64,000 nt of DNA. Source: Symmachiella dynata (GTDB taxonomy: Bacteria; Planctomycetota; Planctomycetia; Planctomycetales; Planctomycetaceae). The stretch lies in the NCBI RefSeq assembly GCF_007747995.1, contig NZ_CP036276.1, forward strand, positions 936,001 through 1,000,000, read 5' to 3'. Made by a program: the position numbers and the translations under genes. Below are positions 9,100 through 16,944 of this stretch, in pieces (position 1 is the stretch's first letter; each line of letters opens with the position of its first letter). The notes beneath the pieces were generated by a model. That model was not told where the DNA came from. It did no database searches and worked only from the letters and a program-made list of their open reading frames with translations.

Positions 9100-9792
9100 A
9101 TGCACGACGAACAACTCGCGGAATACCTCACCGAGACGCTCGAGGATTATCGGATGTCTCGGGCGGAGAAACGGGAACTGGCTAAGCGATTGACGCACAT
9201 CGACCTCGATAAACATCGCTTGGCACGCTGCCACAGCTTGGCCTTCGATATCGCGCGACAATCGACCGTACCGGCGAATGCCGATTTGACACTCGATTGG
9301 TTAGAGGAAGTCACCAAAGTCCTGCGCCGCTCTGCTGAGGAATCCCCGGAAGGCAACACCGATACTTGCTTTAGTCCCGGCGATCATTGTTGGCAAAAAA
9401 TCAACGGCCTGTTTCGGGCAGCGCGGTCCCGCGCGGATGTTTGCGTGTTTACGATCACCGACGATCGCATCACAAACGAAATCCTCGCCGTTCACAAGCG
9501 GGGCTTGAAATTGCGGATCATCACCGACAACGACAAAGCATTCGATACCGGCTCCGACACCGAACGTTTGGCCAAAGCGGGGGTGCCGGTCAAAATCGAT
9601 CGGACATCGAATCACATGCACCACAAGTTCGCTCTGTTCGACCGCAAACAATTACTGACCGGTAGTTACAACTGGACCCGCTCCGCTGCACAGTACAACG
9701 AGGAAAATTACATCATCACCGACGATCGCGCCCTGCTGGTCCCGTTCGAAAAAGAATTCGAACGCCTTTGGAAAGAGTGCGACGCGTTTTAG
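9100..9792 (+). CDS. Phospholipase D-like protein with one HKD motif
   Basis: The 230-residue protein ends in a PLD-like domain with a single H-x-K-x4-D motif (H174, K176, D181) followed by LLTGSYNWT, as in the small Nuc/cardiolipin-hydrolase group that dimerises to form one active site. Residues 1-85 are a helical, charged extension without recognised domain. No signal peptide is seen, so it is probably cytoplasmic. It starts 8 bp after the AtuA pair and likely shares its transcript. Whether it cuts lipid or nucleic acid is not decidable from sequence. Confidence 0.82.
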   Translation: MHDEQLAEYLTETLEDYRMSRAEKRELAKRLTHIDLDKHRLARCHSLAFDIARQSTVPANADLTLDWLEEVTKVLRRSAEESPEGNTDTCFSPGDHCWQKINGLFRAARSRADVCVFTITDDRITNEILAVHKRGLKLRIITDNDKAFDTGSDTERLAKAGVPVKIDRTSNHMHHKFALFDRKQLLTGSYNWTRSAAQYNEENYIITDDRALLVPFEKEFERLWKECDAF

Positions 9793-9854
9793 TATTTGCA
9801 ACTCGTGTTTATGTGTCCCGGGAGGGCGAAGCTCCTGCTGAGCCGCAATTGTCG

Positions 9855-10700
9855 TTAACGGAGCGGTTGGCATACCGGGCAGAAAAACGTGGAGCGCTGC
9901 GCCTGCACGATCCGCTGCACCGGTGTTTCGCGGCATTTGGGGCAGAATTCTTCCGCTCGTTGATAGACCTGATGCGAGTTTTGATACGAACCGTTTTGAT
10001 TGAGTGCATTGCGGTAGGTGCCATCGGAGAGCGTCGAGCCTTCATGCTCGATTGCTGTGCGGAGCACGGTTCGTGTAGCGGTCGCCATGCGCTGGATTTG
10101 AGGCTGCGTGAGTTCATCGGCCGGCTGCTGGGGATGAATGCCTGCGCGATGCAAAATCTCGCTGGCGTACAAATTGCCAATCCCGGCGACGAACTTCTGG
10201 TCCAGTAAGGCAACTTTGATCGCCCGCTTGGTCTTTCCACAGACGACTTTCCATTGCCGCTGCGTGATCTTCAGCGCATCGACGCCCAGATGCGGCGGGG
10301 CCAGCCGCTGAGTCAATTCCGCAGCTGAGTACAACGAGAGGGTCCCTAAGCCGCGACGGTCCCAAAACCAGAGTGACGAGTCACCCCCAGGATGCTCAAA
10401 ATCCCAACGCACGCGCAAGTGTCCACGGTCGGGAGGATCGTTGAGCAGTAGTAGCCCGGTCATCCGCGGCTCAATCACAATGGCATCGCCACTGGACAAT
10501 TGGAACACCGCCCGCTTGGCGATGCGGGTCACTTCAACCACCTTCTGCCCCAAGACCCGTTTGGTGATCCGCGGCCAAGTGGGGTTCATCGTGATCGGCT
10601 TGCAGGGGCAGCGGCACTTTTTCATGGCGGTAATCACACGTCCTTCGACGCTGGGGCGAATCCCCCGCACCATGGTCTCTACTTCCGGCAGCTCCGGCAT
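9855..10700 (-). CDS. mutM: Formamidopyrimidine-DNA glycosylase (Fpg/MutM)
   Basis: The 281-residue protein begins MPELPEVET, with Pro2 and Glu3 as the catalytic N-terminus, continues through the H2TH region (QKFVAGIGNLYASEILHRAG) and closes with a C-terminal zinc finger (CPKC...CPVC). It removes 8-oxoguanine and other oxidised purines and nicks the abasic site. An unusual feature is a Cys-rich N-terminal loop, KKCRCPCKP at residues 27-35, where most homologues have no cysteines. It is convergent with the PLD gene and monocistronic. Confidence 0.95.
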   Translation of the reverse strand: MPELPEVETMVRGIRPSVEGRVITAMKKCRCPCKPITMNPTWPRITKRVLGQKVVEVTRIAKRAVFQLSSGDAIVIEPRMTGLLLLNDPPDRGHLRVRWDFEHPGGDSSLWFWDRRGLGTLSLYSAAELTQRLAPPHLGVDALKITQRQWKVVCGKTKRAIKVALLDQKFVAGIGNLYASEILHRAGIHPQQPADELTQPQIQRMATATRTVLRTAIEHEGSTLSDGTYRNALNQNGSYQNSHQVYQRAEEFCPKCRETPVQRIVQAQRSTFFCPVCQPLR

Positions 10701-10788
10701 TTCATCTGATCCTTGGGGCCAATGGATGTCCGTTTATTAAGATGCCTGTTATGACCGAAACCGATCCGGAGGGGAACCAACGCAGGAG

Positions 10789-10809
10789 AACGGTGCCTGG
10801 GGCACCGTT
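10789..10809. terminator. Perfect 9-bp hairpin with 3-nt loop
   Basis: AACGGTGCC and GGCACCGTT pair exactly around TGG, and the plus strand then runs into a T-rich stretch (TTTGAGTTATTGTTTTGTT). On the minus strand there is no T tract. It may be a terminator-like or REP-type hairpin; it lies just beyond the stop of the doubtful ORF at 10815-11000. Confidence 0.45.
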
Positions 10810-10814
10810 TTGAG

Positions 10815-11000
10815 TTATTGTTTTGTTGCCTGGGGGACAATATATGTACATGCGAACACTTTTTTGATGGGTTTACGTTGGACTTTGCCCGGGCCAGTCT
10901 TGCTAACGGGGGCGACTTGGATTGCCAGGGCTTCGTAAAGCGGATTTCGGTCTGGGAAGTTTGCTAGTCGTGCACGCATTCTGTCAATTGTTCTTGACAT
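10815..11000 (-). CDS. Doubtful small ORF, 61 residues
   Basis: A short basic product (contains TGPGKVQRKPIKKVF) between mutM and the ketosynthase gene. It has no recognised domain, and its start codon overlaps a strong-looking plus-strand promoter (-35 at 10994-10999). It may be a remnant of a larger gene or chance. The hairpin at 10789-10809 follows its stop. Confidence 0.22.
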   Translation of the reverse strand: MSRTIDRMRARLANFPDRNPLYEALAIQVAPVSKTGPGKVQRKPIKKVFACTYIVPQATKQ

Positions 11001-11022
11001 TCGTCCATTCGGAAGGTGTAAT
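10994..11022 (+). promoter_or_regulatory. Sigma70-like promoter, TTGACA-17-TGTAAT
   Basis: A consensus -35 (TTGACA, 10994-10999) lies 17 nt from TGTAAT (11017-11022), predicting transcription from about 11029. The first gene it can reach is the ketosynthase homologue at 11423, leaving a leader of about 390 nt. Confidence 0.5.
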
Positions 11023-11422
11023 ACTTACGCCTGATATTGAGTGAATCTTAGTTTTCTGCGGGGGTGGGACCCCTTGGATTGCTGGATTTTGTTGGGCAAG
11101 CAAAACGCTGAGGGTCTCGTTGCAGAGGCTCTCACATGTGTCTTGCTGGGTGACACTCTACAAGTATGACTGCCTGTCGCGGTCGGATTCTCGCACGATT
11201 TTGTGCGATAAACCGAAGGTTCTCTCTCTAGAGATCCGTTCTCCTTGAGAGATCCGTAGCGTGCAGGTGCAAGGAATTGCTGCTATGTCGATGCAATCGG
11301 ACCGAATGGACTTCTGGTTAAGCAACGGTTCGTGAACATGTCGATAATAGTGGCACGCGATTGAGTTGCGTACGCTCCAAAAACAGTTTGGACGGCCTCT
11401 GTAAGGGACACGCAGGGGATTA
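11023..11422 (+). other. Gene-free 400 bp leader with several dyads
   Basis: No frame with coding character was found. Visible structure: GGGGT-GGG-ACCCC near 11060, a perfect TCGCAC-N6-GTGCGA dyad at 11191-11208, and GAGATCCGT repeated directly near 11232 and 11250. It could be a structured 5' leader or an unrecognised small RNA. A purine-rich GGGGA lies just before the GTG start at 11423. Confidence 0.4.
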
Positions 11423-12778
11423 GTGAACGAAATTGGCGTCCGGTTGCAGGAAAGCTGCGGACGAGCCTCATTGATTGTGGGTCAAGCTATGATGGCTGAA
11501 ACTAGCCCCCGTGTTGTAATCACGGGTGTGGGTGTTGTTTCACCGGTCGGTATCGGAAACGATGCGTTCTGGCGCAATCTCTCTTCCGGTCGATCGGGTA
11601 TCGATTTCATGGAAGCTTTTGTCCGTTCCGATTTGCCGTGCAAATTCGCTGCCGAGGTGCAGGACTTTGACGCGATGGGCTATTTGCGGCAACGGAAAAT
11701 GCTCAAAGTGATGTCCCGCGACATACAGCTGGGCGTCTCCTCAGCCAATCTGGCGATGGAAGATGCCGGTCTCAGCCGCGGCGATGTCGACCCCGACCGC
11801 CTGGGTGTCGAGTTCGGCGCTGGCCGGATCTCCTCCACACCCCAAGAATTGGCCCAAGCAGCCAGCGACTGTGCCGACGCTCAAGAAGCCTTTGAATACA
11901 CGCGGTGGGGCGAAGGCAGCATGGGCAAGATTGCCCCGTTGTGGCTGCTCAAACAACTGCCGAACATGCCCGCTTGTCATGTCTCGATCGAGTTCGATGC
12001 ACGCGGCCCCAACAACACAATCACCAGCCGCGATGCCTCAGCATTGTTGGCATTGGCCGAAGCGACACGCACGATTCAACGCGGCGCCGCCGACGCCATG
12101 ATCGTCGGAGCGTGCAGCTCCAACGTCGATCCTGTCGATATTGCCCGGATGAATTTGATGGACAGTTTGTCGCACAACGGCGAAGATCCTAAGCGAGCCT
12201 GCCGGCCGTTCGACATGAATCGTGACGGCAGTATTGTGGGCGAGGGAGCCGCTACTTTTGTTGTCGAGCTCTACGAACATGCCGTTGCCCGCGGTGCCGA
12301 TATTTACGCCGAAGTCATTGGCTTGGGCGCCGGTTGCGACGGCACCGGCTATGCCAACGGAGCCGGCGGAACGGGACTGGTGCGAGCCATCCAAAAAGCA
12401 CTGCAACAGGCGCAGTTGCGACCCGATGAATTAGGCCACATCAACGCCCATGGCAAAAGCACGCAGCGGGACGACTTGGTCGAAGCACGAGCCTATCACC
12501 GTTCGATGGGGACCGCTGCTGAACGGGTTCCGGTGACAGCGATGAAGAGCTATTTCGGCAATTTCGATGCCGGTTCAGGAGCCGTCGAATTGGCCGGCAC
12601 CGTGCTGGCCTTGCGACATCAGCAAATCCCGATGACGCTCAACTACGAAACGCCCGATCCGAACTGCCGCCTCAATGTGATTCACGGCAGCCCGATGCGA
12701 TCCCGCAGTTCAGCCGCGATGACCGTCAACCGCACCGACGTCGGCCAATGCGCCGCCGCCGTACTGCGTGCCGTCTAA
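11423..12778 (+). CDS. Beta-ketoacyl-ACP synthase homologue with altered catalytic triad
   Basis: The 451-residue thiolase-fold protein is a full KAS I/II-type ketosynthase in length and order (VVITGVGVVSPVG near residue 30, GACSSN, RPFDMNRDGSIVGEGAA, INAHGKST). Aligned with FabF (Cys163, His303, His340), the nucleophile falls on Asp204 (ITSRDASALL), the first His is kept (His343), and the second is Asn380 (KSYFGNFDAG). The spacings (139 and 37) match FabF, so the alignment is solid. Without Cys it should not form the acyl-enzyme, so a non-condensing role such as chain-length-factor-like partner or other acyl chemistry is inferred. A GTG start with AGGGG at 11423 is used; an ATG at 11489 would remove 22 residues. 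No acpP or fab neighbours. Confidence 0.82.
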   Translation: MNEIGVRLQESCGRASLIVGQAMMAETSPRVVITGVGVVSPVGIGNDAFWRNLSSGRSGIDFMEAFVRSDLPCKFAAEVQDFDAMGYLRQRKMLKVMSRDIQLGVSSANLAMEDAGLSRGDVDPDRLGVEFGAGRISSTPQELAQAASDCADAQEAFEYTRWGEGSMGKIAPLWLLKQLPNMPACHVSIEFDARGPNNTITSRDASALLALAEATRTIQRGAADAMIVGACSSNVDPVDIARMNLMDSLSHNGEDPKRACRPFDMNRDGSIVGEGAATFVVELYEHAVARGADIYAEVIGLGAGCDGTGYANGAGGTGLVRAIQKALQQAQLRPDELGHINAHGKSTQRDDLVEARAYHRSMGTAAERVPVTAMKSYFGNFDAGSGAVELAGTVLALRHQQIPMTLNYETPDPNCRLNVIHGSPMRSRSSAAMTVNRTDVGQCAAAVLRAV

Positions 12779-12833
12779 CGGCGATCCCATCGACCTCTGA
12801 TCGGGTTGCCACTGCTGGCTTGTCCGGTAAAGC

Positions 12834-12908
12834 GTAGGTCATGCTGTGCATGACGAATCTCGAACGATTCACGCTCTCCCAAACTACGTCATGCACAGCA
12901 TGACCTAC
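12834..12908. repeat. GTAG-headed palindromic doublet (REP/BIME-like), copy 1
   Basis: Two exactly inverted 22-nt arms at 12834-12855 and 12887-12908. Each arm starts with GTAG followed by its own stem-loop GTCATGC-TGT-GCATGAC. The pair sits between the convergent ketosynthase and redoxin genes. The identical arm occurs again as a doublet at 50275-50350. Confidence 0.85.
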
Positions 12909-12958
12909 TGGTTCGTTTGGCGATCAGTGTCAGACCGTCGGTGGCTGGTGGTAAACGA

Positions 12959-13603
12959 TCACTTCGTCTTCCTCCGACGGCGGGCGCGACTCTTGCGTTC
13001 GTAGCGTACGCCGCAACCGATGGCGACGGTTTCTTCCGTTTCTGGTTTCTTGCCGGCTAGTGCCGCTTGGACCGCCAATTCGACGTAGTTTTTCGTCACC
13101 TTTTTGGGGTCGGTGGAATCGTCCATCGCTCCCATGTAGATGATCTTCCGCTGTTTATCGAGCACGAAGAATTCCGGGGTGCGGGTCGCGCCGAACTCGC
13201 GGCCGATTTTTTGCGATGCGTCGAACAGATAGGCGAAGGGAAACTTTTTTTCTTTAGCCCGCTCCTTCATCGCCGGTAGCAGATCCGCTTCTTCGCGGGT
13301 GTTCACGCTCAAGGCGACGACGGCGATTTTGGATTTCTCGCCGGCGTGTTTCTTGGCGAACTCGATGATGCGGTCTTCATACTCAACCGCATAGGGACAA
13401 GTATTGCAGGTCACCACCACGACGATGGCCTCTTTGTCCTTCAAGTCGGCGAGTGAATGTGTATTGCCGTCGGTCCCGGGCAGATCTTTCCAGACCGGGG
13501 CAGGGTCACCAATGTTGCGTTCCGGATTGTACTTGCCCGCCGATGTGGTTTCCGCTGTAACCAAGACAACCAAGGTCGCGACAATCAAAATCCAACTTCG
13601 CAT
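12959..13603 (-). CDS. Secreted thioredoxin-fold redoxin (AhpC/TSA-like)
   Basis: The 214-residue product has a signal peptide (LIVATLVVLVTAETTSAG), a peroxiredoxin/TlpA-like domain with the motif TCNTCPY (CxxC), a conserved cis-Pro segment (RTPEFFVLD) and a strongly basic C-terminal tail. It should be a periplasmic thiol-disulfide protein; this planctomycete-type family is often annotated as thioredoxin family. AAGGGA about 7 nt before the ATG supports the start. It is monocistronic and its partner is unknown. Confidence 0.82.
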   Translation of the reverse strand: MRSWILIVATLVVLVTAETTSAGKYNPERNIGDPAPVWKDLPGTDGNTHSLADLKDKEAIVVVVTCNTCPYAVEYEDRIIEFAKKHAGEKSKIAVVALSVNTREEADLLPAMKERAKEKKFPFAYLFDASQKIGREFGATRTPEFFVLDKQRKIIYMGAMDDSTDPKKVTKNYVELAVQAALAGKKPETEETVAIGCGVRYERKSRARRRRKTK

Positions 13604-13879
13604 GGCAATCCCTTGAACTTTTTTGGGTGGGAGAAAAACTGCGAGCGGATGAATCGAGCTTAGCTAGCAGTTCACGTTATTTTAACCGTTCCGCCCATCA
13701 TCGTTCAACAGGGCTACTTTTCTTGGGGAAACTCAACCGCTATACTTCGGTCGCAGACACGTTAATAATGGCAGTACGGAGCACACGGAGATTTGCTCTG
13801 TTTCATCCGTGTCCAAGTCAATTCGCAGCGACATTTCAGTCGTCCAGCATACACAACTTTAGGCTTCCGGAGATCGATC

Positions 13880-14941
13880 ATGACGACCCCCTTGGAATCA
13901 CTCATTGCCAGCGGAACCAAACTTTGGCTCGATAGTATCGATCCGGATCTCGTAGCCACGAATCGCGCACAAGGTGCGACGGGAGCGACTTCGAATCCGA
14001 TCATCGTGGGCGACTTGATCAAAACAGGCCGCTTTGACGACCGGTTGGCCACGCTGATGGATGAGGGATTCGACGACGAAACGGTGGCTTGGCAGGTGAC
14101 GAATCTGCTGGTCAAAGAAGCGCAAGAAGTCTTTTCGGATGTGCATGAGAAAACCCGCGGCAATGACGGCTACGTCAGCTTCGAGTTGGACCCGTTGTTG
14201 GAAGACGTCGAGTGCAAACTGTCGACCGAAGAACGAGCGGCGGAGTATATTGAACTCGGCAAGAAATGGGCGGCAGGTCAAAGCAACCGCATGATCAAAG
14301 TCCCTGCCACGCCGGGGGGATTGGCGGCACTGGAAGAACTCGTCGCTGCGGGGATCACCGTGAATGTCACGTTGATCTTTAGCGAGCGGCAATATCAAGC
14401 GGCTCGTGACGCCGTCTGGCGGGGAGCACAGCGACGCGATTCGCTGGACAACTTCAAATCGGTCTATAGCATTTTCGTCAGCCGCATCGATGTCTACACG
14501 GCCAAGCACGTTGCCGAGTTGAGCGAAGCGGCCCAAGGCATGGTGGGGATCGTTAATGCCCAACGGTTGTGGCAGGACAACCAAGCATTCTGGGCGGACA
14601 AAAAATTGCCGCTGGATCAAGAGATCATCTTCGCCAGCACCGGCACGAAGAACCCCAACGATCCCCCGCAAAAATACGTCGCCGCTTTGGCAGGTTCAGA
14701 CATCCAAACCAATCCGCCGGCCACGAACGATGCGATCCAAAAAATCGACGGCTTAACATTCGAGCGCGCGGTCGACCAACTGCCGCCACAAGAGGTCCTC
14801 GACGACATCGACGCCAAGGTTGACTTCACGAAGATGGAAGAGACGTTGATGGAAGAGGGCTTGGCCAAATTTGCCGACCCGCAGAAGGCGCTGCTTGCAC
14901 TGATCGCTGAGAAACGTAGCACCTTGCAGGCGGCGAAGTGA
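13880..14941 (+). CDS. Transaldolase
   Basis: From the ATG at 13880 (GGAG 7 nt upstream) the protein is 353 residues, a TIM-barrel transaldolase with TGATSNPII, the Schiff-base Lys in [24 protein letters not shown] and SRID segments. It moves a dihydroxyacetone unit between sugar phosphates in the pentose phosphate pathway. The TSNPII/IKVPAT pattern fits the longer Tal-type class rather than TalC. An in-frame ATG at 13793 has no ribosome binding site and adds an unrelated stretch, so it was rejected. Single-gene unit. Confidence 0.9.
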   Translation: MTTPLESLIASGTKLWLDSIDPDLVATNRAQGATGATSNPIIVGDLIKTGRFDDRLATLMDEGFDDETVAWQVTNLLVKEAQEVFSDVHEKTRGNDGYVSFELDPLLEDVECKLSTEERAAEYIELGKKWAAGQSNRMIKVPATPGGLAALEELVAAGITVNVTLIFSERQYQAARDAVWRGAQRRDSLDNFKSVYSIFVSRIDVYTAKHVAELSEAAQGMVGIVNAQRLWQDNQAFWADKKLPLDQEIIFASTGTKNPNDPPQKYVAALAGSDIQTNPPATNDAIQKIDGLTFERAVDQLPPQEVLDDIDAKVDFTKMEETLMEEGLAKFADPQKALLALIAEKRSTLQAAK

Positions 14942-14971
14942 GACGGCACGCTGCCCATCAACCGTTCGCGC

Positions 14972-15077
14972 GGGTGCCACTGGCGGCTTGTCCGCCAGTG
15001 CCGTACCAGGCTGAGTTTTCCTTGTCCAGGGACGTCGTTCCACGTGCGCACTGGCGGGCAAGCCGCCAGTGGCACCC
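14972..15077. repeat. GGGTGCCACTGG hairpin doublet (family C)
   Basis: Two inverted 30-nt arms, 14972-15001 and 15048-15077, matching at 29 of 30 positions. Each arm contains its own stem CACTGGCGG/CCGCCAGTG. The doublet follows the transaldolase stop and could fold either as two small hairpins or one long one. Confidence 0.8.
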
Positions 15078-15134
15078 CGAATCATGACGACTGAATGCTG
15101 AATGTATCGCTGTCGTAACTAGATATTTACAAGT

Positions 15135-15212
15135 AGTTTCAAAACCCTCTGGCGCGTCACGCAAACACTGGTATATTAGATTCCTGAACAGGCGCAACCG
15201 GGTTTTGAAACT
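15135..15212. repeat. Inverted repeat AGTTTCAAAACCC
   Basis: Exact 13-nt inverted copies at 15135-15147 and 15200-15212, separated by 52 nt. The left copy is preceded by GT to give a GTAGTTTC-type head. It lies just upstream of the purH promoter and might be an operator, a repeat element or both. Confidence 0.6.
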
Positions 15213-15235
15213 GGTTCCAGCATCATAGCGTGCAT

Positions 15236-15264
15236 TTGACGCCACTAGGGTCGTGCGATACGAT
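15236..15264 (+). promoter_or_regulatory. Sigma70-like promoter for purH, TTGACG-17-TACGAT
   Basis: The -35 TTGACG (15236-15241) and -10 TACGAT (15259-15264) are 17 nt apart, about 73 nt upstream of the purH ATG. Found by eye only. Confidence 0.5.
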
Positions 15265-15336
15265 CGGCTCCGTTTGGTTGCGTCTCCGCTTCCGCACCAT
15301 GTTTCAGTCGTTATCTAAGTCTCAGGAACCGTTCCA

Positions 15337-16914
15337 ATGTCCGCCCCCCGTCGCGCGTTAGTCAGTGTCAGCGATAAGACCGATCTGGTCCCTTTTATTT
15401 CCGGATTGGTGGAACTCGGTTTCGAGATCATCTCGACCGGTGGCACGCGGCGCACGCTGCACGATGCGGGGGTGCCGGTGATGGATATTTCGGAGTACAC
15501 GAAATTCCCCGAGATCATGAACGGCCGCGTGAAGACGCTGCACCCCAAGGTGCACGGGGCGATTTTGGGACGGCCCGATTTGGCTGACGACCAAGCGGCG
15601 ATGGCGGAGCATGGGATTATTCCGTTTGAGTTGGTCGTCTGCAATTTGTATCCCTTTGAAGAGACCGTTGCCCGCGAGGGAGTGACCGTTGCCGAAGCCA
15701 TCGAGCAGATCGACATCGGCGGCCCGAGCATGATTCGGTCATCGGCCAAGAATCACGCCTACGTGGGGGTCGTGACGAGTGCCGCTCAATACAATTCGGT
15801 CTTGTCCGCTCTCAAAGCTGGTCCGCTGTCTGAAGAGTTGCGGCGGAAGTTGGCAGCGGCGGCGTTTGAAATGACGGCCCGCTATGACCGAGCCATCGCC
15901 AACTACATGGCGGGTGTCACGGCCGAGAGTGACGAGGATGCAGAAACCTTTCCACAGACTTTGTCGCTCGACTACGAGCGGCGGGCGACGTTGCGGTACG
16001 GTGAGAACCCGCATCAACAGGCGGCGTTTTACGTCGAACCCCGCGCCGGTGAATCCACATTGGCGGCGACCCAGCAATTGCACGGCAAGGAACTTTCGTA
16101 CAACAACCTGTTGGATCTCGATGCGGCGTTGGAATTGGTCCGCGAGTTCACCACCCCGGCGGCAGTGGTCCTCAAACACAACAATCCTTGCGGCGCAGCC
16201 ATTGGCGACAGCTTGGCGGCGGCGTTTGAAGCGGCCTATGCGGGCGACCCGATTAGCGCGTTCGGCTCGATCATCGGTTTCAATCGTCCGGTCGATTTGG
16301 CGACGGCGGAGCAGATGTGCGATCCGGGGAAATTTGTGGAAGCGATCATTGCTCCTGGTTTCGACGACGATGCATTCGAGGCGCTCACCACGCGTCCCAA
16401 ATGGAAAGCGAACGTGCGGTTGATGAGTTGTCCCGCCTTGGCAGAGCAACGGCCGGAGAGTTTCGCCACGCGCACGGTCGGCGGGGGAGTTTTGGTGCAG
16501 ACCCGCGATGATCGTCCGGAAGATCCCGCCCAGTGGCAGGTCGTCACCGAGCGGCAACCGACGGACGAGGAGCGGACGACACTCGATTTCGCTTGGAAGA
16601 TTTGCAAGCACGTTAAATCCAACGCCATCGTATTCGCCAAACAAGGAGCGGTCGTCGGTGTGGGAGCCGGGCAAATGAGCCGGTTGGATTCGGCGTTCAT
16701 TGCCGCCCACAAATCCGAAGGGCGTGCCGTGGGGGGCGTGGTCGCTTCCGACGCGTTTTTCCCCTTCCGTGATGGAGTCGACGAGGCAGCCAAGGCGGGG
16801 ATCACTGCGGTGATTCAACCGGGCGGTTCGCGGCGGGACGACGAAGTCATTGCGGCTTGCAACGAACATGGCATGACGATGATCTTCACCGGCTGCCGAC
16901 ATTTCCGGCATTAA
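15337..16914 (+). CDS. purH: Bifunctional AICAR transformylase/IMP cyclohydrolase
   Basis: The 525-residue protein has the N-terminal MGS-like IMP cyclohydrolase domain ([38 protein letters not shown]) and the C-terminal AICAR transformylase domain ([31 protein letters not shown], ending [24 protein letters not shown]-type). It performs the last two steps of de novo IMP synthesis. Length and motif order are standard and there are no other pur genes beside it. It is convergent with the next gene, 30 bp away. Confidence 0.97.
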   Translation: MSAPRRALVSVSDKTDLVPFISGLVELGFEIISTGGTRRTLHDAGVPVMDISEYTKFPEIMNGRVKTLHPKVHGAILGRPDLADDQAAMAEHGIIPFELVVCNLYPFEETVAREGVTVAEAIEQIDIGGPSMIRSSAKNHAYVGVVTSAAQYNSVLSALKAGPLSEELRRKLAAAAFEMTARYDRAIANYMAGVTAESDEDAETFPQTLSLDYERRATLRYGENPHQQAAFYVEPRAGESTLAATQQLHGKELSYNNLLDLDAALELVREFTTPAAVVLKHNNPCGAAIGDSLAAAFEAAYAGDPISAFGSIIGFNRPVDLATAEQMCDPGKFVEAIIAPGFDDDAFEALTTRPKWKANVRLMSCPALAEQRPESFATRTVGGGVLVQTRDDRPEDPAQWQVVTERQPTDEERTTLDFAWKICKHVKSNAIVFAKQGAVVGVGAGQMSRLDSAFIAAHKSEGRAVGGVVASDAFFPFRDGVDEAAKAGITAVIQPGGSRRDDEVIAACNEHGMTMIFTGCRHFRH

Positions 16915-16944
16915 CAGTTGCGGGGAGCAAGTTCGCACGTCGTT

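Noticed and set aside
15739-16938. 399-residue minus-strand ORF opposite purH
   Set aside because: It is a high-GC shadow frame; purH on the plus strand is unmistakable.
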